The notes beneath the pieces are model-generated. The model was given only the letters and a program-made list of their open reading frames with translations. It was not told the origin of the DNA and made no database searches. Shown piece after piece: positions 12,801-23,068 of a DNA stretch of 64,000 nucleotides. Position numbers and translations under genes: made by a program. The stretch comes from Cercophora sp. LCS_1 (Eukaryota > Ascomycota > Sordariomycetes > Sordariales > Lasiosphaeriaceae): positions 62,001 to 126,000 of the forward strand of contig JAPZLL010000048.1 in NCBI GenBank assembly GCA_036250225.1. Reading direction: 5' to 3'. How positions within the stretch are numbered: position 1 is the stretch's first letter; every line of letters starts with the position of its first letter.

Positions 12801-14868
12801 GGGTGACACAGAAACCATCACTGGTGTATTATCCGGTGAGTGACCCCACCCCTCAGTGTTACACTCGTCGTTATGCTAACACTTTGCAGGATTGGTGGAT
12901 TCAGTCCCTTGACGACACACCTGAACTGTTCGGTTCCAGTCAGGAAAGAGATGTGGGACTCAGGTGGGCGCTTCAACATTACCTTGAGCGACACGGGGCT
13001 GGACACATTACCAGAAGCTCGAAGTATACCCACTCCAACATCACCAGGCTCCTTCCCCAGAAAGACCTCGCACTTTTGGATGCGTTCGACTTTTTTCAAG
13101 ACGGCGGCTTCGACTTTTACACCCAGAGGCGAAGGTGCAAACCATTGGCTACCAGATTGACAGCAAGCGGGATGAGCCAAGCGGCCCCGGCGAGTGTTAG
13201 TCCCCGACATTCACGACAGCCATCAGACCACCCCTTTGTCTCTGAGGAGACCTTCTCGTCATACAGCGAAACATTGCAGTTTTTGAACGATAGCGTGAGT
13301 TCCACAATGAAGGCTCCGACCTTGACCCTCACTGACAAATCTTGGCAGCTCGTCGATGTCGGAGCGAAGCATCGACTCCTGTAAGTTAGCGGTTGGCGCC
13401 CTCTATTCAACATCTAACATGACCAGTTTCGCTCACAAATGCTCCCCGAACCTTATCGGAGGCCTCATCTATCTGTGGCATCCTGATGCCCTTGACGCGA
13501 TCGATGATCATTTTGGCACCACGTCACGCTTTACAGATAGCAGAGAAAAGACGATGTGGACTACAAGCATCACCGTCTCACAGTAGGGATCTTACCTAGC
13601 AGACACCACTTCTAGCTGACACCACCGCAGTTGGAGCATTCGCACATGCGAGGAACACAGAGCGGACGAACACCGACAGATACACCGGCAGAATGGGGAC
13701 TTCCCACCCGAGAACATTGCAAAGCTTGGGTACAAGTCAGACCAAATGCACACGGTGGAGGAGCAGTCGTCAACAGTTGCCTTTACCGGGGATCCATCGG
13801 GCTACCTTTGGGTTTGCTCCGTCCTATCGTCAGCGACAACTTCAGAGTCCATTGGCCCTGTCATCCAGAGGGTGATGCCGAAGATTCTGAAGAAGTTCAT
13901 CCACCAACAAGCCACCGCCAGATGTCTTGTGTTCTTAGTGCTGCTAGGTCATTTATGCGAAAATTTGGCCACGGAGTATGGCGAGGTTCTTGCACGTCTC
14001 GATGATATCATGGAAATAGGGGTGAGTCAATTACACGGAGAATTCCAGGATAGAGACTGGACTGATCTGTGACAGGACCGTACACTCTTGGAAGGACTCG
14101 AGGACTGGTGGGGTACCGTCGAAGCCATCAACAAGCTGAAGAAGATGCTGTGGGGATGGGAAGCCCTACGAGTCTTTAACGACAAGCTCTCATCCTCTTT
14201 ATCACAGATTCAACGAGCCCAAGATGCCATGGAACACGTGATCAAGCACGATGCAACCCAACAGCACGTGGATCTCATCCAGGAGTACAACAGCATCATG
14301 GATGAATTTAAGAAACGACACGGGATGCTGCTCGACGTGCACGACAAAACGCAGCTCAAGATTAAGCAGGTCACAGGGCTCAGGGATGGCGTAGGATCGA
14401 ATCGAGTCTGGTTGACTTCGTGTGGCTGACGTGGGGACAGATCTCAACCATCACCAATGTTGTCGACACCCAAACCGCTCTGGCGGACAACCAAACGACT
14501 ATCCAACAAGGGAACAATATTCGCACGCTCACCTATATCACCATCGCGTATCTGCCTCTTGGCTTCGTCACGGTAGGTGGGATTTCGGCTGGTTTGTATG
14601 TGGCGACTGACCTGTTTTGTAGGGGCTGTTTGGAATCGAACACGGAACCTTCATGAACGATGCCCAAGATTGGCATTTTGCAGTTCTTGTTGTCATTTTC
14701 TCACTGGCTACATACGTGTTGGCTTTCAGTTTGGATAGAGCGCTGGTGCAGTTCAAAGGCAAGATTTGGCCAGACAGATTTAGGAAACGGAAGGCGGCTA
14801 TTTTCGGGACAGACGAAGAGTCGGTGCCACTGGGGACTTGGCCGGCGAAGAAACCGGCGAGTCGGTAA
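9877..14868 (+). CDS. Large CorA/ZntB-like membrane protein (1389 aa, 11 exons)
   Basis: Eleven exons join in one frame: 9877-9925, 9983-11093, 11148-12190, 12546-12835, 12890-13294, 13349-13380, 13427-13582, 13631-14021, 14076-14390, 14441-14572, 14623-14868. Ten introns have GT...AG ends and all but intron 3 are 46-56 nt. The long soluble part has no recognised motif. The C-terminus has a coiled region (QIQRAQDAMEHVIK, VDTQTALADNQTTIQQGNNI). Two membrane helices follow, TYITIAYLPLGFVTGLFG and FAVLVVIFSLATYVLAF, the layout of CorA/ZntB divalent-cation channels. The canonical GMN after helix 1 is replaced by GIE (FGIEHGTF), as in many divergent fungal members. Ion transport is therefore uncertain. 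The start pair ATGATG at 9877 was chosen because its one-base overhang joins exon 2 in frame. Confidence 0.8.
12219..12515. mobile_element. MITE copy A inside intron 3 of the CorA-like gene
   Basis: About 297 bp with perfect 13-bp terminal inverted repeats GAGCTCTATTTTT, extended imperfectly over roughly 70 bp. The flanks are aatcgggg on the left and aatcggag on the right, an 8-bp target duplication with one mismatch, as in hAT-type elements. It lies wholly within intron 12191-12545, expanding it from about 50 to 355 nt without touching exons. No transposase is encoded. Related copies are near 37600 and 49290. Confidence 0.82.
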
Positions 14869-15225
14869 CTCCTGGGGACATCATCCAGCGGCAGGGATTG
14901 GGATGATCACGTGCCGAGCACGTGAGGTTCACACTGTTATCACCAGAACCCAGCCCGGGACGCCACCAGCTGGTCGCAGGCCTTGAATCGGTGACTGAAG
15001 GGTTGGCTTAGCTAGACAACCAGGGCAACAGATTTTTACGAAGGCTCAGCAAGAATGCGAGGTGCAGCGATTGGGGCTTTGGAGGAGCCGCGAGGCTATT
15101 TTTGGGCGACATTGATGCCCTAAAATGGACAAGTGTGTCTGTTCAGCTGGACTGACTGGTGGGGGATTGAGGGATCAAGTGGCATTTCAGAACGAAGATG
15201 ATTATCTAACCATTGCGAAGGGAGC
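14869..15225. other. Intergenic gap
   Basis: No gene or repeat recognised. Confidence 0.4.
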
Positions 15226-15761
15226 ATGGACGCGGAGGTCCATCACCAAATCCCCAAGGGTGCAGTCTTTGGCCTCTCTAGCGTCATGAGGAACTACAGC
15301 CAGGCCAGCTTGGATGTGGAGTTGATGCATGATCTCTCGGGGCAGGGCAGAATGGCGGACCGGGTGGGCGATAAAATGCTGTCGCAGGATCGGAACGAAA
15401 CCTCCGTCAATGGTATGTCGATTGCTTCCTTGTCAAAACCCACGTCTAATGGTTTCCAGCAAACGACCTCCAGATCAAAAGACCTTTGACACCAGTGTCG
15501 CCCACCGCATTTACGTTCAATCTTGAAAATATCATGATGGTCGCACTCAGGTCTGATGGAGGTCTTGTTACGTAGTATTTCAACGACGAACAGTGGATTC
15601 TCGCGCCCAGTCCCCAGGTCCCATTGGGAGTCCCGGATTTCGAGCTTTCTGCCATTGCAGGGAATTCGTATCGACGTCTGTACGGGATTTCGAACGGGGT
15701 CATTCACGAGTGTGAGTTTATGGTTTCTGGAGATTCGAGTTTGAATATTGTGTGGAATTAA
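15226..15761 (+). pseudogene. Unknown gene interrupted by one in-frame TAG
   Basis: Exon 1 15226-15412 and exon 2 from 15460 join through a 47-nt intron (GTATGT, TTCCAG) into NETSVNANDLQIKRPL. The frame then runs to TAA 15759-15761 except for a single TAG at 15573-15575, between LRSDGGLVT and YFNDEQWILAPSPQ. The sequence after it looks coding (VPLGVPDFELSAIAG, SYRRLYGISNGVIHE). No alternative splice choice removes the TAG in frame. Full reading length would be about 161 residues. I do not recognise the family. CAG to TAG would explain the break. Confidence 0.5.
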
Positions 15762-16356
15762 ATTGGGAATTTGACGGCGCCTGGGATATGATGAACAAGG
15801 CTCATACTTGCGGTTTTTTGGTTGTAATATTGGCGTTTCTGTTTATTAGACGGCTGGTACCTCACAAAGCGGCTCTGTCTCGTCTGAGCGTGCGAGGGAG
15901 CGCTTCCGGTATTATTAATGCACGTACGGCGTTTTATCACACGTTTGTTTCGGCATTGTTATCAGATTATTTCCATCTCGACAAACACCGCAAGTCTTTC
16001 TCTCGTCCGGGGCGGTCAGTGGTCGACGATGTCGCGTGCTTGGGTTACGTCGTGGTTTTGTGCTACCTATGCTTCACCATCGGTTCCCTCTGCTGGTGGA
16101 GAAGACGGACTACCTACCATGTCCCCATATGTTTTAAACCACAGCCAATACCACTAATTGTCGGCCCCTAGTCGGGGAAACGCCTCGGAGGAGCTCAGCA
16201 ACGGCGTTATGAATAATCGAAGACAAAGCATCACCCAGGTGACGTAGGACGCCCTAGTCGCAAGCTCTACAAGTGAGTGAGTGCGCCAGTATATACCTCA
16301 AGGATTATTACAACAGTTTCAACAATAATGACCCTATTTTCAGTGGGAAATTGCTG
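15762..16356. other. Intergenic, one weak open frame
   Basis: An open frame around 15789-16171 (+) contains two hydrophobic stretches (GFLVVILAFLFI, YVVVLCYLCFTIGSL) but has no recognised family. It overlaps the end of the preceding pseudogene and is not called. Confidence 0.3.
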
Positions 16357-17262
16357 TCAACGGGCATTTCCCTCGCCATCTGCTTCCACACCACTATGCT
16401 CGTCAACTGGCCCAACACCACCCGATACACTAACCCACTCGCTGTCTCTTTCACTCCCACTCCCACCCCCGTCACCCAACACCAGTTCGTTCTTGGCCAG
16501 GAACTCCCATTCCCATCCATCAGCCAACTCTCCATCTGAAGCATCCCTTCTCCTCTGAGCTCTCCTCCTCGCGGGGCGACATTTGACCACATAAACCGGA
16601 AGTGTTGACAATGACGGCTCAATCTCCCCATCCCCACCATGACCATCAGTTTCCCATTCGCAAATCCCACTCTCAGCATGCAACAGGTCGTCAATGCCAT
16701 CCCTCATTGCAGCGCGGCAATCACCCCTCTGCTCCCTCAATCTCGCCTCATTGATGAGATAGGGATCGTCGTATTCGCATCCGCACCGGAAATTAATGGA
16801 TCGACGCGTCCTTGCATGGACATGGAATAGCGTCATGTAATGTGGTTTGTTGATTTTGAGCCTCTTCTTGTCGGAGTTGTTCTTGTTGTTCTTGTTGTTC
16901 ATGTTATTCGACTCGGACTTGTTTTTGTCCTGCTCCTCGTTTTTGCCACCGTTCCTGTTCCTGTTCTTGGAGTTGGAGTTGGAGCTGGGCTTGGGCTTAG
17001 GCTTGGACTGGGACCTGGTTGGCAATGCTAACCGTAACGGCTGACCCTGCTTCTGCCTCTTCAAGTCCCAGAGGTAATCCCGGTATTCGTGCCCGTCTTC
17101 ATGCCATGCATCGGCTTTTACGAGTTTTTTGCGGTCCCATGGCAATGGACGACGGTGGTGTTTGCCACGCGGGTTGTGGGGATTGCTTGTTGATGGACGA
17201 CCGGTGATGTAGCGGGTTGATAAGGCGCTGGTGAGCTCAAAGTCGGGGAGGGTGTCTGCCAT
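16357..17262 (-). CDS. Low-complexity hypothetical protein
   Basis: Single-exon frame of 301 residues from the ATG at 17262 (MADTLPDFELTSALSTRY). A short conserved-looking N-terminal part contains PWDRKKLVKADAW and GHEYRDYLWDLKRQ. Next come K/P/S/N-rich low-complexity runs (residues about 100-150), then FHVHARTRRSINFRCGC and an acidic, Gly/Ser-rich tail. The Asn and Lys runs correspond to trinucleotide-like repeats in the DNA near 16870-17000. No domain recognised; it may be a lineage-specific disordered protein. Confidence 0.5.
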   Translation of the reverse strand: MADTLPDFELTSALSTRYITGRPSTSNPHNPRGKHHRRPLPWDRKKLVKADAWHEDGHEYRDYLWDLKRQKQGQPLRLALPTRSQSKPKPKPSSNSNSKNRNRNGGKNEEQDKNKSESNNMNNKNNKNNSDKKRLKINKPHYMTLFHVHARTRRSINFRCGCEYDDPYLINEARLREQRGDCRAAMRDGIDDLLHAESGICEWETDGHGGDGEIEPSLSTLPVYVVKCRPARRRAQRRRDASDGELADGWEWEFLAKNELVLGDGGGSGSERDSEWVSVSGGVGPVDEHSGVEADGEGNAR

Positions 17263-17985
17263 TTTGGTGATGGATGGACGGTTTGATAGGTGCAAAACGT
17301 GATCGCTGAAAGGAAATGGCTGAAATTGACGAAAAGGTCCACAGCGACCTACAGGAACGGGAATATATCTATATTTTGTCTTCCGAGTTCCTGAAATGTT
17401 CAAGGAATCGCTGCGCCTTGTTCATTGAACTTGACGACGCCGTTGCACTCGGCACACCCGTGATAGGAATGGTCGTTGATGAGGACGAAGTGAGGACGGA
17501 ATCCAGTGTCATTGGTCGTTCTTAGCGATGTTCTTGGCGCCAAGCCACCCGACCCAGCGGGCAAGGCCTCCACAGCCTCAGCCCGCAGCTCCCCTCACCC
17601 TCCTCCCGTATTCAAGGAAGATCTCCAGACAAAAGTGTTGAGCCGGACAAGAGCTGATTTTTCGTCAGGCTTCCTGTGCCCATAAAAGGGTTTCTTTTAG
17701 TGGCATGTTTGTGCAGCTGACCACACAAGGCCGGACTTCGATACCAATACCAGGAACCGCAGTGAAATGCAAGGGTATCACCACCCCCAATCGGGTCGCA
17801 CTGGTCCATGGCTTGCCCGGTCGAGTCCATGACAAAATAAACCGCACACCAACAAGTTCAGGAGGCATCTTTGTCTCGAGAATTGTCATCCAGCCAGTTC
17901 AGGGACGCAACGGGTGCATTGCGATGTCTCGCTATTGATTCCGCTTGCGACAGTGCGCTAATGGTATAGGGTGGTGCCCGTCCAA
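17263..17985. other. Intergenic gap
   Basis: No gene recognised on either strand. Confidence 0.4.
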
Positions 17986-18719
17986 CTACTCGACATCAAA
18001 CATCCAGTGTTGGGACGCCCAATTGGCAGCTTCCTCCGCCTCCGCCGCCGCACGCCACTCAGCTTTCTCACATGTCCTCGGCTCCGTGAACTGGAACGTG
18101 TCATCGTCATCCCTCCTGCTCAACCTTGTCCGCGCCCTGCCACCTTGCGGTTCCATTTCCTCGCGCGATCTGTTTCCCACAAGTCGTAGGCCGCCTTGGA
18201 GACATTCCGTGCATTCGCCGCTGGATCCCCCTCGAGATTCCTCAAGTATGACTGGTACTGGATGTCTGGTGGCTCCGAGAACTGACGGAACATACTATCG
18301 ACAGTGCTCCATTCCTAACGCCAATTCATGCCGTTGTCACTAAGGATTGGTCTTAGATAGACCGACCTGAAGAACCGGCAACCAGTCTGTGGGTTTTCCC
18401 ATACCCTGTCGCCGATTCTGGTCGCCCCAGCCCTTTCGTAGATCATCATACTGGGCAGCGGTGGAGTGCTCACTGGCTGGTCGATCGGGTCGTGGGGTTT
18501 CCAGTTCTCGAAGACGTCTCTCTAGAAGTCATGGCGGAGGGTCTCGGTATTGTTAAGATCGAGTAGGGGCTCGTCCATGGCCCCTTGATATTTGTCGATG
18601 ATGTCGTCGAACATAGGTTTGTCGCCGAGGGTCACATCTTCGTACCGCATGGGGAGGCCGCCAGGGGGGGCGGCCGAGCGGGAGTTCGACCGATGCTGAT
18701 TGCGGCTTCCGCGTACCAT
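17986..18719 (-). pseudogene. Unknown gene with two in-frame TAGs and a frameshift
   Basis: From ATG 18719 the frame reads MVRGSRNQHRSNSRS... RYEDVTLGDKPMFDDIIDKY... NTETLRHDF, then TAG (18522-18524). The same frame continues RDVFENWKPHDPIDQP... ENPQTGCRFFRSVYLRPILS, another TAG, then EWSTVDSMFRQFSEPPDIQYQSYLRNLEGD. Near 18100 a one-base frame change is needed to reach the coding-like tail (DDDDTFQFTEPRTCEKAEW, ANWASQHWMFDVE, stop 17986). The total would be about 240 residues. I do not recognise the family. Both TAGs are compatible with CAG to TAG. Confidence 0.5.
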
Positions 18720-18967
18720 GATGATGCTGGTAACGTAAGCTGCGAAAGTGGCTTGTAAAACGACGGGAGCTTGCGAGATGGAGAGCGGACAAAAGGTTCA
18801 TGGGGTCCGTGTTCATTTCAAACTGCAGAAAAGTCCGAGGCCCAGGATGGTGGGCAGGAAGGAGACAACCTGCCACCCGTGGTTGCCAGTTCCCAGTTCC
18901 CGGTTAAGCAGTGCTCCCGCCCAACAGCCCTGCCAAGGAAAGTGCCTTCCTAGAGCGATACCAAGCC

Positions 18968-20495
18968 TCAAATCGCGGAAATTGCCACCCCTCTCTTCTC
19001 CCTCCCGGCAAGAATCTTGGGCCTCGTGTCAACCCACCAGATGGCAAAAAACACAATGGCAGCAACAGCACCGCTCCCCGCCACCATGCCAAACCCAAGC
19101 AGGTGCTTCGGCGCATTCTCGGCCGGAAACAGGTACGCTCCATAGATGCTCCCCGTGTGTCCGGCAAAACTCATGACGCCCATCGTGATTCCCCGTACCT
19201 CGGGTGGCACCGGCTGGAACAGCTCGGCGATATACGCCATGCTCTGCGAGAAGCCACCCCAGACACCGCCTGTCATGAAGGCGAGCAGCACGTAGCGCGC
19301 CTTGAAATCGTAGACATTGCACGTCACAATGGCAAACACACTGAGCAGTCCCAGCAGCCCCGTGATGCTGATGGCCCTCCACAACGGCTTGCGATCGCAG
19401 AAGAATCCAGCCACAGCAGCAAAGAAGAAAGCAACCACCCAGAGCGGAACCTGCCACTGTCAGTACTACCCATTTGCCAGGATAAGGAAGGAAGAAACTG
19501 ACCGTCATAAACTGCGCCTCAACAGGATCCGTATACCCCAACCCCCTGACCAACAACGGATAAAAGTACGCCTGCACGAGAGTCGCCGAGACCAACGACG
19601 CAGCAACCGCAATGGCATACGTCCTCCAATTCCGAAACGCCAAAACCAAACTCTTCTTTACGCTGATTCTCTTCCCCTTTTCCTCGACCACGATCCCCTG
19701 AACCTTCAGCCTCCTCACCGCGATCCTCCTCTCTCTCTCAGTCAGCCGAGGACTCGTCGCCGGATAGTCCAGCAGTACAAACATAGCTACCACGCTCGCA
19801 AAGACGGTTACGATCCCCTCGACGATATACAACCATCTCCACCCGCGTATGCCCCGCGCGCCCTCGAGATTCTTCATCACGCCGCCTGCGATCAAACTCC
19901 CAAAGGCGCCGCCAACCATCGCGCTCGTCAAGAACATAGACGACCGCTTGCCGAGTTCGGCGCCTGTGTACCAGCACGAGAAGAGAAAGGTGACGCCGAC
20001 GGGAAGAGAGGCTTCAAACGCGCCGAGGAGGGTGCGGAGACCAATGAGTTGGGGGTACGTTTTGACAAAGCCGAGGCCGATTGTTACCGCGCCCCAGAGG
20101 GCCATCGTCAAGGGCAGGTAGATGGAGGGGCGAGTTCGGGAGAGGACAATGTTGGTGATCGGCACCCAGGCTATGTAGCCGAAGGAGTAGGTGACGATTG
20201 CGAAGGAGAATTGGGACGAGGTGAGGGAGAGGTCGGTTAGGAGGCCTGCTATTGCTGCGTTGCCTAGGCTGGGCGATGTTAGTTGGAAACGGGCGGTGGT
20301 GATGTGAGGGGCATACTTGGCGCGATCCATCCATGAGAGGAGTGACATGATCCAGAGGGCGGGGAGCAGGTAGAGGTCGATTTTGCGCACAAGTTTGCGT
20401 TCTTCCTCGGCCGTCCAGTCGGGCTCGACGGAAGTGACTTCGGTGATGGCATGGTCGCTGCACGAGGGGGCCAGCGATTTCTCGTCGTGGGCCAT
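18968..20495 (-). CDS. MFS transporter, allantoate permease (Dal5/Tna1)-like
   Basis: Major facilitator superfamily protein of the anion:cation symporter type, which imports allantoate, nicotinate, pantothenate or similar carboxylates across the plasma membrane. Three exons: 20495-20317, 20268-19503 and 19450-18968, with introns of 48 and 52 nt. The protein is 475 residues. Helix 1 LYLLPALWIMSLLSWMDRAN is restored only when the first intron is removed, giving the family signature DRANLGNA. Later features are RTLLGAFEASLPVGVTFLFSCWYT, the central loop TERERRIAVRRLK, and C-terminal helices ARYVLLAFMTGGVWGGFSQ and YGAYLFPAENAPKHLLGF. The substrate is not deducible. Confidence 0.9.
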
Positions 20496-21293
20496 GATGG
20501 AGGATGCTACGACCTACTGATGGCAATCTCCCGCTCTGAAGGGAGCGCCGGGCCCAGGTCTTATACCAGAGAATGTGACCACACCCATCTATGCATTTCC
20601 CGGAACCCAATGGTAGGGTGGCTCTGGCCTTGTCACCTCTGTCCGGCATCCCGGCCGTGTGGTGCAAGGTGCATGGTAAAGCCCTCAACGCCCACCGTCA
20701 GTAGCCGTTGTGTAACTCTTGTCAAGTGCGCCATGCTGCGATATGCATGTGTCCCCAAGTTCGTGCTACATGTGTCACCAATGGTCACCAATGGCATCGG
20801 ACGGATTTCAGTGATGAACCCTAGAGAAAGCAGTTTGTCTCGAGCGAGGGATGGTGTGGTAGTGAACCTGGCATGTCACTCGGCGGGAGACTTCTTTCAG
20901 CACTAGAGTTTCCCCTCTTGGACAAGGGTAATGCAATTATCATGCTGACAGGAACCACGCGTGAGGGGGACGACCGCGCCGCCGAAGACCCACATCTACT
21001 GGTCCGGCGTCGGGATGTGCCGTCTGTCAGGAGACGCACCCCTGCAAGTCATGGAATTCAAGAACACGAAATGGAGGGAAGGCTGTCGGCGAGAGAGGGA
21101 TTCCTCAACAAGTATTCTTGCAATTGGTGGCTGTGGCAGGCCATGGTGCATCTCCGCGCGGGGGTGACTGCGTGACATGTCCGATTGGACGCCATCCCTG
21201 TGGGCTGCTGCACCTCGCCAACTTGGAAGAACTTGGAACAGAACTGTCGAATGGGAAGTTACAAGCTCAAGCCTCTCTGCGTGACCCATCCCT
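20496..21293. other. Intergenic gap between MFS and DUF4360 genes
   Basis: Shared upstream region of the MFS gene and downstream region of the DUF4360 gene. No additional gene recognised. Confidence 0.4.
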
Positions 21294-22019
21294 TCAAGCT
21301 GCCGGGCAGGGTTCCCAGGCAGGACGGAAGTTGATCCTCAGCGCCCGCTCAATGTCGGTTGCGTTTCCGCCAAGCACACCCTTTGAGAAGGACCCGTCTT
21401 CAAGCTTGGTTGCGACGAGTCCAACCGTCGTTCGTACTGTCAACTGGGGAACGTCGCCGCTTGGTCCCACACAGGCAGACCAGATGGTTGTCGGCTCGGT
21501 AACAAGGTTGACCTCGAAGTTGCCGTCCTTGATGTCCTCGGCTCCAATGACCGACGCTTTGGCCTGCATGCGTCGTCAGTTATCAATTTTTGGGAAGGGG
21601 TCAAGTGACATTACCCCGGCTTCCACGCCTCCCAACTTGGTGTCAACCTGCAGCGAGATCTTTGTCCCCGCATCCAGTTGGGCCCAGCCCCCAACCGTCA
21701 CACTGGCGATACGGAGCCGCATGCCGACAGGACCATTGCCGAGCATGATCTCCTCGTTGCACCACTTGAAAGACGTCCCGCTCTCCTCGCTTTCCTCGCT
21801 GGGCAGGACAATACCCCACTCGCGGAAGACAAAGACAGGTGTGTTGTTTCTTGTGACCTGGCTGATGGCGCCACCACCGATAGGGCACCCCGTCCCAAAC
21901 ATCGTCATGTTGTTGACTGTCGGCGCAACAGGTGGCGCACCAGGAGGAGGACCTCCCTGAGGAGCAGCGGCCACCATTGGCAGCAAGAGGCCAAGCCCCC
22001 AAACTCGGTTCAGCTGCAT
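21294..22019 (-). CDS. Secreted DUF4360-family protein
   Basis: Small secreted protein of unknown function. Two exons, 22019-21615 and 21563-21294, separated by a 51-nt phase-0 intron; 224 residues, the usual family size. A signal peptide is seen (MQLNRVWGLGLLLPMVAAAP), then a Pro-rich linker. The conserved fold region follows: GTGCPIGGGAISQV, TSFKWCNEEIMLG, RLRIASVTVGGWAQLDAG, and in exon 2 KDGNFEVNLVTEPTTIWSAC ending FRPAWEPC. Paired cysteines fit an extracellular disulphide-bonded protein. Confidence 0.85.
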
Positions 22020-23068
22020 CGTGATAGCGATTAGTGCTCTGCCAGGAACAACTTGAACAACGGGACGGAAACACCTAGACGACGGCCATCGCCTCGTTTA
22101 TATGTCCCGTTATCTCCCTCCCTCCCCTTGACCCGGGCATGTGGGAACGCTACGAGCGGACATCCCCAGGTTCCAGCGCCCAAGGCTCTTGGGTCCGTTG
22201 GGTCTCTCCAAGAAAACTAATAATCGCGAGCGGAGGAATTCGTGGGTCGAAAGATATTGAAGCATCTTCAGCCGTCAAGTTCGCCGACGTACCGTAGCGC
22301 TGGAAATAAAGTGCCCATTGACCGGTTAAAGGCGGGATCGATAGACTTGTTTCTTAATTTGGATGTTTCAGCGGAACGCACTTTGGTCTTCCGGGTCGTT
22401 GTGCCAAGCGTGAAAAATAAGGCCGTCGCTTCGCTCTTGGGGTTGAGGTGTGCTTGCGTCCCCGCTCCAACCACCTTTCTCGTCCCGTTTCGCTTGCTTT
22501 CCTGCAACATCGTGCCTTCCCACGCCCAGACGTTGGCATCTCTCGGCGCCCAGAGTGCGACTTTCAAGCGAACCGAGATTCCGGGTGGACCAAGCGACAT
22601 CGAATTCTCCGATTGCGAGTCCGGACTGGTATCCGACGACGGCGAGGTTGGATACGAGTGGTTGCGCGCCGATTTTTTGGCAGAGAAAACGCTGGTGTCG
22701 AGGGTCGCGGGGTCAAGCGTCGCAGCGATTCGCGACGACGCCGAGATCGACCGCAAATACTGTCAGGATATTCCGCAACGTGTAAGAATTCTGTGCGGAT
22801 AACGGTCTTCGATTGCGAAAGTCATGTCCTTCCAAGAAGAAGCCAAGAAGAGATCGGCGCGCCATTGCCGCCATCGTCTTTCTCGTCGTCGTCGTGGATT
22901 CGGCGTCGAAACGTTGAAACATGCTTGGCGCCAACACCCCTGAACCAACTTGTTTCAGCCACCACCATGAAACGCCAGTGCGTCGTCGATGTCAACTTTG
23001 ATATCTCTCCTCCGTACGGACTCTCATAAACATGGAAATCCATCTCTAATACCTTCTTCACAGTCAAA
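22020..23068. other. Intergenic, long frames without clear start
   Basis: Frames of about 160-190 codons exist on both strands (22242-22802 +, 22268-22756 -) but neither begins with ATG in a convincing context. They overlap each other and have no recognised domain. Not called as a gene. Confidence 0.3.

Noticed and set aside
22242..22802. Plus-strand gene of 186 codons
   Set aside because: No ATG start, overlapping frame of similar length on the other strand, no recognised motif.
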